From: Burkholderia sp. BCC0322 | Lineage (GTDB): Bacteria > Pseudomonadota > Gammaproteobacteria > Burkholderiales > Burkholderiaceae | DNA: 64,000 nucleotides | Direction of reading: 5' to 3' | Assembly (NCBI RefSeq): GCF_902833045.1 | Contig: NZ_CADFDU010000008.1 | Coordinates: forward strand, 186,001 to 250,000 | In this document: positions 9,554 through 17,819 of the stretch, piece by piece | Numbering within the stretch: the first letter of the stretch is position 1 | Layout of the letters: every line of letters begins with the position of its first letter | Translations under genes and position numbers: made by a program | The notes under the pieces: model-generated | Seen by the model: the letters and a program-made list of their open reading frames with translations, nothing else | The model's database searches: none | What the model was told of the DNA's origin: nothing

Positions 9554-10270
9554 TCAGGCGCGCATGGGGACGTCGACGGAGAAATCGCGCGAGATCTCGT
9601 CGGCGCTGAAATCGATCAGCGCGAGCGAAGCGGCTTCGGCTTCGCGCGGGTCGCGCCGCTCGATCGCGTCGACCACACGCGCATGCGCCTTCACCACGAT
9701 GTCGTGCGCACCTTCCTTCTGCACGACACGCGGATTCACGAGACGCACCGCACCGCGCACGATCGCCGCCATCTGCTGGAAAAACTGGTTGCCGCTTGCC
9801 TGGACGATCCGCGTGTGCAGCAACTCGTCCGCCGTGTCGTAGCCAGGGTCTCCCGGCTGCAGCACCTTGAACGCATCGAATGCTTCGCGGATACCCGCGA
9901 TGTCGGCAGCCGTTGCACGCACCGCCGCCTGCGCGGTCGCGCGCGGTTCGATCAACATCCGGAATTCGATGACATCGCGCATGAACTGCGGATCGGGTTT
10001 CGCCCGGAATCGCCAGCTCACCACGTCTTCGTCGATCATCCGCCAGTCACGCATCGGCCGCACGCGCGTGCCGACTTTCGGACGCACGTCGAGCATGTCG
10101 CGCGCAAGCAACATCGACAACGCTTCCCGCATCACGGTGCGACTCACATCGAACTCTTTCGACAGCACGTCCTGCGGCGGCAAGATGCCGCCGTACTTGT
10201 CCTCGACGATACCCGAGACAAGCCCATCCATCACTTTGGCGACCAGTGACCGGTCTTTGCCCTGCTCCAT
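9554..10270 (-). CDS. GntR-family (FadR subfamily) transcriptional regulator
   Basis: The 238-residue protein has an N-terminal winged helix (GILPPQDVLSKEFDVSRTVMREALSML, about residues 28-55) and a C-terminal all-helical FCD ligand domain. The FCD domain keeps the metal-binding residues expected of the subfamily (an Asp/His set including the segments RMLIEPRATA and DELLHTRIVQASGN). FadR-subfamily repressors usually respond to organic or sugar acids. It is 101 bp upstream of the Gfo/Idh/MocA gene, reads the same way and may regulate it. A small inverted repeat lies 69 bp upstream of its start. Confidence 0.88.
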   Translation of the reverse strand: MEQGKDRSLVAKVMDGLVSGIVEDKYGGILPPQDVLSKEFDVSRTVMREALSMLLARDMLDVRPKVGTRVRPMRDWRMIDEDVVSWRFRAKPDPQFMRDVIEFRMLIEPRATAQAAVRATAADIAGIREAFDAFKVLQPGDPGYDTADELLHTRIVQASGNQFFQQMAAIVRGAVRLVNPRVVQKEGAHDIVVKAHARVVDAIERRDPREAEAASLALIDFSADEISRDFSVDVPMRA

Positions 10271-10338
10271 GACACCTCCCCGTGCGTCGATTTGCGAACT
10301 CCTGCTCCGCAGTTCCGCCGGCCCTGGTTACGACTGTT

Positions 10339-10353
10339 CTTATGATCTATAAG
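10339..10353. promoter_or_regulatory. candidate operator upstream of the GntR gene
   Basis: The 15-bp inverted repeat CTTAT-GATCT-ATAAG lies in the intergenic region upstream of the GntR regulator. The position fits autoregulation, but the sequence is not the classic TGGT-N-ACCA form, so this is a weak call. Confidence 0.3.
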
Positions 10354-10433
10354 TTGATGAGTTCGGGGATATTTCGCTATCTGGTAAACACCTGACAGGG
10401 TTATCCCTCTTTTTGACGGGGTGATTTATACGG

Positions 10434-10476
10434 CTAAAAATAAGGCCCGGGAAGCGCATTGCGCCTGCCGGGCCCC
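10434..10476 (-). terminator. rho-independent terminator of rpiA
   Basis: Read on the minus strand, a GGCCCGG/CCGGGCC stem is followed by TTATTTTTAG. It lies about 75 bp downstream of the rpiA stop. Confidence 0.75.
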
Positions 10477-10549
10477 GATTTCCACAAGATTTAAACATTC
10501 AGTCCATTACGGCATGTGACACGTCATTACGGACTGCTTGCCATGTCTT

Positions 10550-11245
10550 TCAAGTAGCCGAATACAGGATCGTTTCAACGCCGTTTTCCGTGCCGAGCAA
10601 GCACAGATTCGCGCCGCGCTCAGCGAACAGGCCGACCGTCACGACGCCCGGCCATGCGTTCACCTGCGCTTCGAAGCCGCGCGGATCGGCGATCTGCAGC
10701 CCCTTCACGTCGATGATCTCGTTGCCGTTGTCGGTGATGTACGGCGCACCGTCCTTCGTCACGCGCAGCACGGGCACGCCGCCGAGGGCAGTCACGCGCC
10801 GGCCGATCGCCGTACGCGCCATCGGCACGACCTCGATAGGCAGCGGGAACGCGCCGAGCACCGGCACGCGCTTGCTGGCGTCGGCGATGCAGACGAACGT
10901 GTCGGCCACCGACGCGACGATCTTCTCGCGCGTGAGCGCGCCGCCGCCGCCCTTGATCATCGCGCCGCTCGCGTCGATCTCGTCGGCGCCATCGACGTAC
11001 ACCTGCAGCGAGTCGACCTCGTTCAGGTCGAACACCTTGATGCCGTGCGACTTCAGGCGCTCGGTCGTGGCGACGGAGCTCGACACGGCGCCGCGATAGC
11101 GCGCCTTGACGACGGCGAGCGCGTCGATGAAGCAGTTGGCGGTCGAGCCGGTGCCGACGCCGATCACGGCGCCTTCCGGCACGTTCTGGATCACGTAATC
11201 AGCGGCGGCCTGGCCGACGAGGCGTTTGAGTTCGTCTTGAGTCAT
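10550..11245 (-). CDS. rpiA: ribose-5-phosphate isomerase A
   Basis: A 231-residue cytosolic isomerase that interconverts ribose-5-phosphate and ribulose-5-phosphate (pentose phosphate pathway). Active-site motifs are intact: GVGTGSTA (phosphate loop, about 28-35), DGADEID (about 85-91, catalytic Asp) and [12 protein letters not shown] (about 97-108, the Lys and Glu). The ATG at 11245 (MTQDEL) gives the normal length; the longer open frame upstream is not coding. It has its own terminator, and the gene upstream (amiD-like) reads the same way about 90 bp away. Confidence 0.96.
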   Translation of the reverse strand: MTQDELKRLVGQAAADYVIQNVPEGAVIGVGTGSTANCFIDALAVVKARYRGAVSSSVATTERLKSHGIKVFDLNEVDSLQVYVDGADEIDASGAMIKGGGGALTREKIVASVADTFVCIADASKRVPVLGAFPLPIEVVPMARTAIGRRVTALGGVPVLRVTKDGAPYITDNGNEIIDVKGLQIADPRGFEAQVNAWPGVVTVGLFAERGANLCLLGTENGVETILYSAT

Positions 11246-11336
11246 GGAGTGGTAATGCTGCGGGATTGCGGAAAACTGCCAGTTTACCGGACTCGGACGA
11301 CGGCTCGCGTTTTTCGGCACACGGTGCACTGTGGAG

Positions 11337-12209
11337 TCAGGGCGCGCCCGCCGCGGGCGCGTCGTCCGCCGGCTGCGTGCCGGGGAAGTACTTGTCGAGC
11401 AACGCCTGCGCGATTGCGTCGCTTTCGGCGTCCGGGTTGCCCGCATAGTCGGACGGCCTGAAATGCATCTGGAACGCCGCGAACACGCGTCGCGTGCGTG
11501 CGTCGAGCACCCCATCGGTGGCCACGTCGTAACCGTAGCGCGCGAGCTTGATCTGCAGTTCGCGCACGTCGGCCGGCGCATGCGGATCACGACCACCGAG
11601 CCGCGCGGTCACGGTCGCATCGTCCGGCCACGCGCCGACGCCGGCCTGGGCCAGCGCATGCCAAGGAAACAGCGGCCCCGGATCGATCTTGCGTTGCGGC
11701 GCGATGTCGCTGTGCCCGACCACGCGCGTCGGCGGAATCCCGTAGCGCGCGACGATGTCCTTCGACAGCCGGGTCAGCGCCGCGACCTGTTCGGGCGGAT
11801 AGGGCTGCCAGGTGCGGTTCTGCGGATCGAGCGGCCCGCGGTTCACGTTCTCGATGCCGATCGACACCGCGTTCAGCTCGGTCGTTCCCTGCCACTCGCT
11901 GACGCCCGCGTGCCATGCACGCTCCGATTCCGGAACGAGCTGGTAGACGACCGGCATCCCGCGCTCGATGCGCGGTTGCGGCGGGATGACGTAATGCACG
12001 CTGACCGAATCGCCCGTCAGTGTGCGCAGCGATTTCGCCTCGTCGCTTTCGGTGTAATGCATCACGAGGAAGCGGATCCGCGAATCGGCGCCACGTGCGT
12101 GCAAGCTCGTGTCGGCGTAGTAAGTGCCGCGTTCGACGAGCGACGGCGACGTGCAGGCGGCCAGCAGGCACAGCACGGCGCAGGATGCACCAACGCGAAA
12201 CGGGGTCAT
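11337..12209 (-). CDS. AmiD-like N-acetylmuramoyl-L-alanine amidase (outer-membrane lipoprotein)
   Basis: A 290-residue lipoprotein with a signal peptide ending in the lipobox LAAC (C19). Residues 45-185 form an amidase_2 domain: the likely zinc ligands are H51 (LVMHYTES), H167 (VVGHSDI) and D177 ([10 protein letters not shown]), with E121 nearby. A peptidoglycan-binding domain follows (about 205-265) and the tail is Ala/Pro/Asp-rich. Such proteins cleave the amide bond between muramic acid and the stem peptide in the periplasm for wall recycling. The start at 12209 places the lipobox correctly; an ATG at 12242 is the alternative. Confidence 0.9.
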   Translation of the reverse strand: MTPFRVGASCAVLCLLAACTSPSLVERGTYYADTSLHARGADSRIRFLVMHYTESDEAKSLRTLTGDSVSVHYVIPPQPRIERGMPVVYQLVPESERAWHAGVSEWQGTTELNAVSIGIENVNRGPLDPQNRTWQPYPPEQVAALTRLSKDIVARYGIPPTRVVGHSDIAPQRKIDPGPLFPWHALAQAGVGAWPDDATVTARLGGRDPHAPADVRELQIKLARYGYDVATDGVLDARTRRVFAAFQMHFRPSDYAGNPDAESDAIAQALLDKYFPGTQPADDAPAAGAP

Positions 12210-12306
12210 CGGTTGCGAACTCCGGAGAGCCGCGTGCCGCATCGGATCGCGGCACGCGGCGTTCGGGTCATTCAAGGCCCGCGCAGGGCGCGCGGGACGG
12301 GCTGCG

Positions 12307-13050
12307 TCAGCCCTTCACGCGCCGCTGGCGCACGGCTTCGTACAGGCACACGCCGCTTGCGACCGACACATTCAGGCTCTCCACGCTGCCGGCCATCGGA
12401 ATGCTCATCACTTCGTCGCAGGTGTCGCGCGTAAGCCGGCGCATGCCTTCGCCTTCCGCGCCCATCACGAGCGCGACGGGGCCGTCGAGCTTCGTTTCGT
12501 AGAGCGTTGACGATGCCTCGTCCGACGTGCCGATGATCCACACGCCGGCGTCCTTCAGCTCGCGCAGGGCGCGGGCGAGGTTCGTCACCGTGATGTACGG
12601 CACCGTATCGGCCGCGCCGCTCGCGACCTTGGCCGCGGTTGCGTTCAGGCCGACCGCACGGTCGCGCGGCGCGATCACCGCGTGCGCGCCGGCCGAATCG
12701 GCGACACGCAGGCACGCGCCGAGGTTATGCGGATCGGTGACACCGTCGAGCACCAGCAGCAGCGCCGGGCCCTGGATGCCGTCGAGCAGCTCCGACAGGT
12801 TCTGCGCGAGCGGGATGTCCTCGACACGCGCGACGACGCCCTGGTGACGCTCGGTATGGGCGAGGCCCCACAGGCGCGTTTCGTCGGCCGCGATCAGCCG
12901 CACGCCCGCTTCCTTCGCGGTGTGCAGGAAGTCCTGCATGCGGCGGTCGCGGCGCGTCTGGTCATACAGCACCTCCGCAACCGTCGATGCATCGTGCCGC
13001 AAACGTGCGGTCACCGCATGAAAACCGTAAAGAACCTTCAGACGTGACAT
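12307..13050 (-). CDS. rlmB: 23S rRNA (guanosine-2'-O-)-methyltransferase RlmB
   Basis: A 247-residue SpoU-class (SPOUT) methyltransferase that 2'-O-methylates G2251 in the P loop of 23S rRNA. The N-terminal L30e-like domain (about 1-80) starts LYGFHAV. The trefoil-knot catalytic domain has the three family motifs: [18 protein letters not shown] (about 108-125), [10 protein letters not shown] (about 195-204) and the C-terminal [14 protein letters not shown]. It lies just downstream of rnr in the same direction, an arrangement seen in many proteobacteria, though a strong hairpin separates them here. Confidence 0.95.
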   Translation of the reverse strand: MSRLKVLYGFHAVTARLRHDASTVAEVLYDQTRRDRRMQDFLHTAKEAGVRLIAADETRLWGLAHTERHQGVVARVEDIPLAQNLSELLDGIQGPALLLVLDGVTDPHNLGACLRVADSAGAHAVIAPRDRAVGLNATAAKVASGAADTVPYITVTNLARALRELKDAGVWIIGTSDEASSTLYETKLDGPVALVMGAEGEGMRRLTRDTCDEVMSIPMAGSVESLNVSVASGVCLYEAVRQRRVKG

Positions 13051-13110
13051 GACTGGAACAACCTTCGATCAAACGTGCGGCCGCGCGACGCGCGCAGCCG
13101 CGATCCATGG

Positions 13111-13156
13111 AAAAGGAAAGCGCCGCGTTGCCGGCTGATGACCGGTAACGCGGCGT
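13111..13156 (-). terminator. hairpin terminator between rnr and rlmB
   Basis: A long stem, GCCGCGTTGCCGG/CCGGTAACGCGGC with one G-T pair, is followed on the minus strand by CTTTCCTTTTCC. It should end or strongly reduce transcription from rnr into rlmB. Confidence 0.7.
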
Positions 13157-13198
13157 CTCTCGATACTGCAGGGCGGACGCTGACGCCGCCCCGAATGC

Positions 13199-15688
13199 TC
13201 AATACTTCTTGCGGGCGCGCGTCTTCTTCGCGGCCGGCTTCGCCGCCGCGCCGCCGCCGCTTGGGCCCTTCTTCTTCGCGGCGGCACGCGCGGCGCGCGC
13301 TTCCTTCACCGCGACGCTCGGCGCGCTCGCGGCCTTCTTGCGACGCAGCGCAGGCTCCTCCGCCTGGGGCAGCGCGCGTACGCGCGGGCCGTTGCCGTTG
13401 CCGCGGTCGACAGCGCCGCCAGCCGAAGCCGGCGCGGGCGAAGGACGCGGCGCCTTCACCGGCGTATCGCGCACGAGACGGAAGTCGATCTTGCGTGCAT
13501 CGAGATCGACGCGGCTCACCTGCACGCGCACGCGATCCGACAGGCGATAGCGGATGCCCGTGCGTTCACCGCGCAACTCGTTCTTGATCTCGTCGTACTG
13601 GAAGTAGTCCGAGCCAAGTTCCGTGACGTGCACGAGCCCTTCGATGAAGAGCGTGTCGAGCTGCACGAAGATGCCGAACGACGTGACGCCGTTCACCATC
13701 CCGCCGTATTCCTCGCCGAGCTTGTCGCGCATGAAATAGCACTTCAGCCATGCCTCGACATCGCGCGACGCTTCGTCCGCGCGTCGCTCGTTCGCCGAGC
13801 AGTGCAGTCCAAGTTCTTCCCAGATCGCCGTGTTGTTCGAGCGCGAGCGGCCGCGCGCTTCGTCGTCGGCCTGCTGCATCGCACGGGCACGCGGCGACAG
13901 CGCGGTGTTCAGCTCGAAGCCATCCGGTGCCTTCGGCACATACTTCTTGCCCGACAGGATCGCGTAGATCGCGCGGTGCGTGAGCAGGTCGGGATAGCGG
14001 CGGATCGGGCTCGTGAAGTGCGCGTACGCCTCGTAGGCAAGGCCGAAGTGACCGATGTTGTCCGGGCTGTAGACGGCCTGCTGCATCGAGCGCAGCAGCA
14101 TCGGCTGCAGCATCTGCGCATCGGGCCGGTCGCGGATCTGCGCCATCAGCGCCGCGTAGTCGCTCGCATGCGGCTTGTCGCCGCCGCCGAGCGACAGGCC
14201 CATGCCGCGCAGGAACGCGCGCAGGTTCTCGAGCTTCTCCGGCGTCGGCCCCGCGTGCACGCGGTACAGGCCCGGATGCTTGTTGCGCTTCAGGAAATCG
14301 GCCGCGCAGACGTTCGCGGCCAGCATGCATTCCTCGATCAGCTTGTGCGCATCGTTACGCTGGCGCGGCACGATCTGCTCGATCTTGCCCTGCGAGTTGC
14401 AGACGATGTAGGTCTCGGTCGTGTCGAAGTCGATCGCGCCACGCTTCTGCCGCGCGGCGAACAGCGACTTGTAGACACCGTACAGGTCCTGCAGGTGCGG
14501 CAGCAGGTCCGCGCGGCGCGCAGCCTCCGGCCCCTTCGTGTTCGACAGCACCGCGGCGACTTCGGTGTACGTGAGGCGCGCAGCCGAATGGATGACGGCC
14601 GGATAGAACTGGTACGCCTTGATCTCGCCGCGCGCGGTGATCACCATGTCGCACGCGAGCACGCAGCGGTCGACATGCGGATTCAGCGAGCACAGGCCGT
14701 TCGACAGTTTCTCCGGCAGCATCGGAATCACGCGGCGCGGGAAGTAGACCGACGTGCTGCGCTCGAGCGCATCGGCATCGAGCCCGCTGCCCGGCTGTAC
14801 GTAGTGCGATACGTCGGCGATCGCGACGATCAGCCGGTAGCCGTCGCCACGGCCGACCTTGACCGGCTCGCAGTAGACGGCGTCGTCGAAGTCGCGGGCG
14901 TCCTCGCCGTCGATCGTCACGAGCGGCACGTCGCGCAGGTCGACGCGGAAACGCAGGTCGGTCGGCCGCACCTTGTCGGGCAGCGCGGCCGCTTCGTCGA
15001 GCGCCGGCTGGCTGAACTCGTGCGGCACGCCGTACTTGCGCACCGCGATTTCGATTTCCATGCCCGGATCGTCGATGTCGCCGAGCACCTCGACGACACG
15101 GCCGAGCGGCTGCGAATGGCGGCTCGGGAAATCGGTCAGCTCGACGACAACGACCTGCCCGACCTTCGCCTTCTTCACGTTCTGCGTGATCAGGATGTCA
15201 TGGCCGATGCGCTTGTCTTCCGGAGCGACGATCAGCGCGCCGTTCTCGTTGAGCAGGCGGCCGATCACGCGCTTGTTCGCGCGCTCGGTGACTTCGACGA
15301 CATGCCCTTCCGGGCGGCCGCGGCGATCGTAGCCGACGATCCGCGCGAGCACGCGATCGTTGTGCATCACCTTCTGCATTTCGCCGTTCGGCAGGAACAG
15401 GTCGTCCTGGCCGTCGTCGCGGATGACGAACCCGTAGCCGTCGCGATGCCCCTGCACGCGCCCGGCGACGAAGTTCGACGGATGGGTCAACTGGTAATGG
15501 CCGCGCTTGTCGAGGCGAATCTGGCCGTCGCGTTCCATCGCGGCGACACGCCGGAAGAACCCCTCGCGCTCCTGACGCTTGATCGACAGTGCTTCTGCGA
15601 TGTCGTTGGCGGCCAGCGGCGCGTCGCTCGTACGCAGCACGCCGAGAATTTCTTCACGGCTCGGAATGGGGTACGGATATTTGCTCAA
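13199..15688 (-). CDS. rnr: ribonuclease R
   Basis: An 829-residue processive 3'-to-5' exoribonuclease of the RNB family that degrades structured RNA and acts in RNA quality control. Order of domains: N-terminal helix-turn-helix (about 1-60), cold-shock domains (about 65-220), catalytic RNB domain with the metal-binding aspartates in DGEDARDFDDAV (about 263-274), S1 domain (about 645-725), and a basic low-complexity tail rich in Lys, Ala and Arg ending RARKKY. The tail is typical for RNase R and contributes to RNA unwinding and turnover. The reading frame has no break. Confidence 0.97.
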   Translation of the reverse strand: MSKYPYPIPSREEILGVLRTSDAPLAANDIAEALSIKRQEREGFFRRVAAMERDGQIRLDKRGHYQLTHPSNFVAGRVQGHRDGYGFVIRDDGQDDLFLPNGEMQKVMHNDRVLARIVGYDRRGRPEGHVVEVTERANKRVIGRLLNENGALIVAPEDKRIGHDILITQNVKKAKVGQVVVVELTDFPSRHSQPLGRVVEVLGDIDDPGMEIEIAVRKYGVPHEFSQPALDEAAALPDKVRPTDLRFRVDLRDVPLVTIDGEDARDFDDAVYCEPVKVGRGDGYRLIVAIADVSHYVQPGSGLDADALERSTSVYFPRRVIPMLPEKLSNGLCSLNPHVDRCVLACDMVITARGEIKAYQFYPAVIHSAARLTYTEVAAVLSNTKGPEAARRADLLPHLQDLYGVYKSLFAARQKRGAIDFDTTETYIVCNSQGKIEQIVPRQRNDAHKLIEECMLAANVCAADFLKRNKHPGLYRVHAGPTPEKLENLRAFLRGMGLSLGGGDKPHASDYAALMAQIRDRPDAQMLQPMLLRSMQQAVYSPDNIGHFGLAYEAYAHFTSPIRRYPDLLTHRAIYAILSGKKYVPKAPDGFELNTALSPRARAMQQADDEARGRSRSNNTAIWEELGLHCSANERRADEASRDVEAWLKCYFMRDKLGEEYGGMVNGVTSFGIFVQLDTLFIEGLVHVTELGSDYFQYDEIKNELRGERTGIRYRLSDRVRVQVSRVDLDARKIDFRLVRDTPVKAPRPSPAPASAGGAVDRGNGNGPRVRALPQAEEPALRRKKAASAPSVAVKEARAARAAAKKKGPSGGGAAAKPAAKKTRARKKY

Positions 15689-15850
15689 GGGTTTGTCGAT
15701 GGTTGTTCTCGTTGCGTTGATTGATGGTGCACGGCATCAACATAGAGGTGTCCTTCAGACAGTTCTATATTGACGGCGGCGGGTCATTCTATCATCCGCC
15801 TGTGTCACCAAAAGACCGGAATGCCGCCAGCAGGCGCAGCGGAGCCCGGA

Positions 15851-15866
15851 TTGCGATGCATCGCAA
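15851..15866. repeat. perfect 16-bp palindrome upstream of tRNA-Leu copy 1
   Basis: TTGCGATGCATCGCAA is completely self-complementary and ends 8 bp before the -35 box of the first tRNA-Leu. It is absent from the upstream regions of copies 2 and 3. A regulator site is possible. Confidence 0.6.
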
Positions 15867-15873
15867 AAATGTG

Positions 15874-15901
15874 TTGACACGAATAATTGGGGCGCTATAA
15901 T
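15874..15901 (+). promoter_or_regulatory. sigma-70 promoter of tRNA-Leu copy 1
   Basis: Consensus TTGACA (15874-15879) and TATAAT (15896-15901) with a 16-bp spacer. Confidence 0.88.
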
Positions 15902-15937
15902 TTCGCTTCTTTGCAGCAAGCAACTACTGCAAAACGT

Positions 15938-16024
15938 GCCCAGGTGGCGGAATTGGTAGACGCACTAGGTTCAGGTCCTAGCGGTGGCAACATCGTGGAG
16001 GTTCGAGTCCTCTCCTGGGCACCA
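15938..16024 (+). tRNA. tRNA-Leu (CAG), copy 1
   Basis: An 87-nt class II tRNA with a long variable arm and encoded CCA. The anticodon CAG is at 15972-15974, in the loop TTCAGGT closed by CTAGG/CCTAG. It reads CUG, the main Leu codon of this GC-rich genome. Identical in sequence to copies 2 and 3. Confidence 0.97.
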
Positions 16025-16033
16025 TCTGTATTT

Positions 16034-16063
16034 AAAAAGGTCGGCTTCTAGCCGGCCTTTTTC
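16034..16063 (+). terminator. terminator of tRNA-Leu copy 1
   Basis: AAAAAGGTCGGC-TTCTA-GCCGGCCTTTTT follows the tRNA. The same element follows copies 2 and 3. Confidence 0.9.
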
Positions 16064-16092
16064 ATTTCCGGCGCCAAGGAATGGCGTTCGGC

Positions 16093-16494
16093 TTACTCGC
16101 CGATGAACGTGTGCAGCAACCGTGACAGTTCGTCAAACTCGGCCTTCGAAAATTTCCGCAAGCGGGCGTTGAGCACCTTCGGCGCAATCTCCGGAGTCCG
16201 CACGACAACCGCCCGCCCCGCTTCGGTCAGCGCGAGGCTCACTACCCGCCGATCGCTCACGCTGCGCGACCGCTCGACGAGCCCCTGCCCTCCAGTTTGT
16301 CGAGCACGCGCGCCATCAGCCCGGTGTCGACGCAGAGCAGCTTCGTAGTTCGAAAGGCGTCGCCGCACTGTCGGTGCGCAGGGGCAGCAGGACACCCATT
16401 TGCTGCGCCCTGATATCGAGATCCTTCAACGCCGCGTCCATCTCGGACGTAATCGGATTGCGTGCCTTCACGAGCACGAACACCCCGCCCCCTC
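16093..16494 (-). pseudogene. frameshifted MarR-family regulator remnant
   Basis: Three reading frames on the minus strand together spell a MarR regulator. The first gives ...DAALKDLDIRAQQMGVLLPL (helices 1-2), the second LLCVDTGLMARVLDKLEGRG (recognition helix and start of the wing), and the third LVERSRSVSDRRVVSLALTE followed by a C-terminal dimerisation helix ending LLHTFIGE. Two frameshifts join them, one near 16337 and one near 16277, and the N-terminus is lost. The piece lies between two tRNA-Leu copies and has no partner gene. It is inactive as it stands, unless sequencing errors are involved. Confidence 0.8.
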
Positions 16495-16810
16495 GGTTTC
16501 AGATCCTGTTTGACCAGCTGTCGCAGGCGGGCACATGACTGCGCGGCCACCCGCAGGAGGCTGCGAGCGCCGATCTGCGGGCTCGAGGCGACGACGAACG
16601 CGCGCCGCAGTTACGTCGTCCGCGCAGTAGTCGCGCGAAACTTTGGCGAGCAGCAGAAGATCGCCGACACGTTCGCCACCGCCGGACTGCTGCCGGCCCG
16701 CGTCGACACGAGCCAGGGGCCCAGCGCTGGAATTTCCCCGCGAAACGCGTTGATCCACCGGGCGCGCGAGAATCCGTCGCGCAAGGGGCAATAATTTTTA
16801 TCGCCTTGAG
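16495..16810. other. no gene seen
   Basis: This stretch between the MarR remnant and the promoter of tRNA-Leu copy 2 has open frames but no recognisable protein, start signal or repeat. It may be degraded coding sequence of the same origin as the MarR remnant. Confidence 0.5.
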
Positions 16811-16820
16811 TGAAATTGTG

Positions 16821-16848
16821 TTGACAGACTCTGCCAACACGCTATAAT
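16821..16848 (+). promoter_or_regulatory. sigma-70 promoter of tRNA-Leu copy 2
   Basis: TTGACA (16821-16826) and TATAAT (16843-16848), 16-bp spacer. The leader between promoter and tRNA differs from that of copies 1 and 3. Confidence 0.88.
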
Positions 16849-16882
16849 AGCGGTCTTCGCACTGCAGAAATAAGCGAAACGT

Positions 16883-16969
16883 GCCCAGGTGGCGGAATTG
16901 GTAGACGCACTAGGTTCAGGTCCTAGCGGTGGCAACATCGTGGAGGTTCGAGTCCTCTCCTGGGCACCA
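16883..16969 (+). tRNA. tRNA-Leu (CAG), copy 2
   Basis: 87 nt, identical to copy 1, with encoded CCA and long variable arm. It has its own promoter and terminator, so it is expressed independently. Confidence 0.97.
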
Positions 16970-16979
16970 TCTGTTTTCT

Positions 16980-17010
16980 AAAAAGGTCGGCTTCTAGCCG
17001 GCCTTTTTTC
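16980..17010 (+). terminator. terminator of tRNA-Leu copy 2
   Basis: Same GGTCGGC/GCCGGCC hairpin and T-run as after copy 1. Confidence 0.9.
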
Positions 17011-17090
17011 ATTTCCGGCCCAGGAAGCAAAGCGCCTGCTCGCTTCGCACGAGGTCTCGAAAGGCTGCGCCTGCGAGTGAAACCAGGGGC

Positions 17091-17176
17091 GCGCATGCGT
17101 GACCGAACCCTCCCCTCCTGACCACCATCTGCTTTCAAAAGCGGCCTGCTTCCAGTCGATCTCTTTTCATTCCCGA
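17091..17176 (+). repeat. decayed 3' end of a fourth tRNA-Leu copy with its terminator
   Basis: The sequence CCTCCTGACCACCATCTG (about 17110-17131), then a damaged hairpin and CTTTTCATTCCCG, aligns base for base with scattered changes to the tRNA-Leu 3' end, CCA, spacer and terminator of the intact copies. The 5' two thirds of the tRNA are gone. This is the relic of a tandem duplication that has been losing a copy. The rest of 16970-17315 holds no gene. Confidence 0.65.
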
Positions 17177-17315
17177 CCGCGGTATTGATGTGTCCGCGTG
17201 CACAACCGGAATCACAAATTCGACGATGCACGTCGGCGACCGCGACGTGTGCGCGCCCCGCCCGATGCCCCGAACAAGCCTGCCAAATTATTTTCGTTCG
17301 TGACCTCAAATTCTG

Positions 17316-17343
17316 TTGACAGCCAAGCAATACGCGCTATAAT
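17316..17343 (+). promoter_or_regulatory. sigma-70 promoter of tRNA-Leu copy 3
   Basis: TTGACA (17316-17321) and TATAAT (17338-17343), 16-bp spacer. From just before the -10 box through the leader it is identical to copy 1. Confidence 0.88.
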
Positions 17344-17379
17344 TTCGCTTCTTTGCAGCAAGCAACTACTGCAAAACGT

Positions 17380-17466
17380 GCCCAGGTGGCGGAATTGGTA
17401 GACGCACTAGGTTCAGGTCCTAGCGGTGGCAACATCGTGGAGGTTCGAGTCCTCTCCTGGGCACCA
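17380..17466 (+). tRNA. tRNA-Leu (CAG), copy 3
   Basis: 87 nt, identical to copies 1 and 2. Its leader (17337-17379) matches that of copy 1 exactly, so copies 1 and 3 are the most recent duplicates or are kept alike by gene conversion. Confidence 0.97.
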
Positions 17467-17476
17467 TCTGTATTTA

Positions 17477-17507
17477 AAAAGGTCGGCTTCTAGCCGGCCT
17501 TTTTTCA
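17477..17507 (+). terminator. terminator of tRNA-Leu copy 3
   Basis: GGTCGGC/GCCGGCC hairpin with a T-run, as after the other copies. Between here and the ROK gene (to 17819) I see no gene, only the palindrome listed next. Confidence 0.9.
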
Positions 17508-17756
17508 TTTCCGGCCGCCCCATCCCGAAAGCAAACCGGTCACTTCGGTTTGCGCGGCCAGCGCCAGCGAACCGTAACGGCACGCGGCAAACCCGGCGAC
17601 AACCCATTGCCCGGGTTCGGACCACGCCACAAGCCACCCTGGGCCGGATTTTCTCGATCTCCGCGCCCATCCCCGATTCCGGACACCCCGCACCAGCATC
17701 CCCGCCTCCACCACAAACCGGGATTTCCCTAGGCTGACATACCGCCGCTCACGCGG

Positions 17757-17783
17757 TTAAATAAATCAACGTGATTTATTTAA
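17757..17783. promoter_or_regulatory. perfect AT-rich operator-like palindrome before the ROK operon
   Basis: Two 12-bp arms, TTAAATAAATCA and TGATTTATTTAA, are perfect inverted copies around the 3-bp centre ACG. The site ends 36 bp before the ROK start codon. In a GC-rich genome such a perfect AT-rich dyad is unlikely by chance. ROK repressors (NagC, Mlc, XylR types) bind AT-rich dyads, so it is most likely the autoregulatory and operon operator. Confidence 0.75.
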
Positions 17784-17819
17784 TGCGCCGCCGAACGGCG
17801 CACCATGGAAGGAGACGCC

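Noticed and set aside
10339..10410. Origin or integration site suspected from the AT-rich patch upstream of the GntR gene
   Set aside because: No DnaA-box clusters, no direct repeats and no integrase; an ordinary promoter region explains it.
13628..15724. 698-residue plus-strand frame opposite rnr
   Set aside because: Shadow of the RNase R gene; no start signal and no recognisable domain.
16923..17330. Minus-strand frame ending in PRRGLEPPRCCHR
   Set aside because: It is the antisense translation of tRNA-Leu; this peptide is a known false call at tRNA genes.
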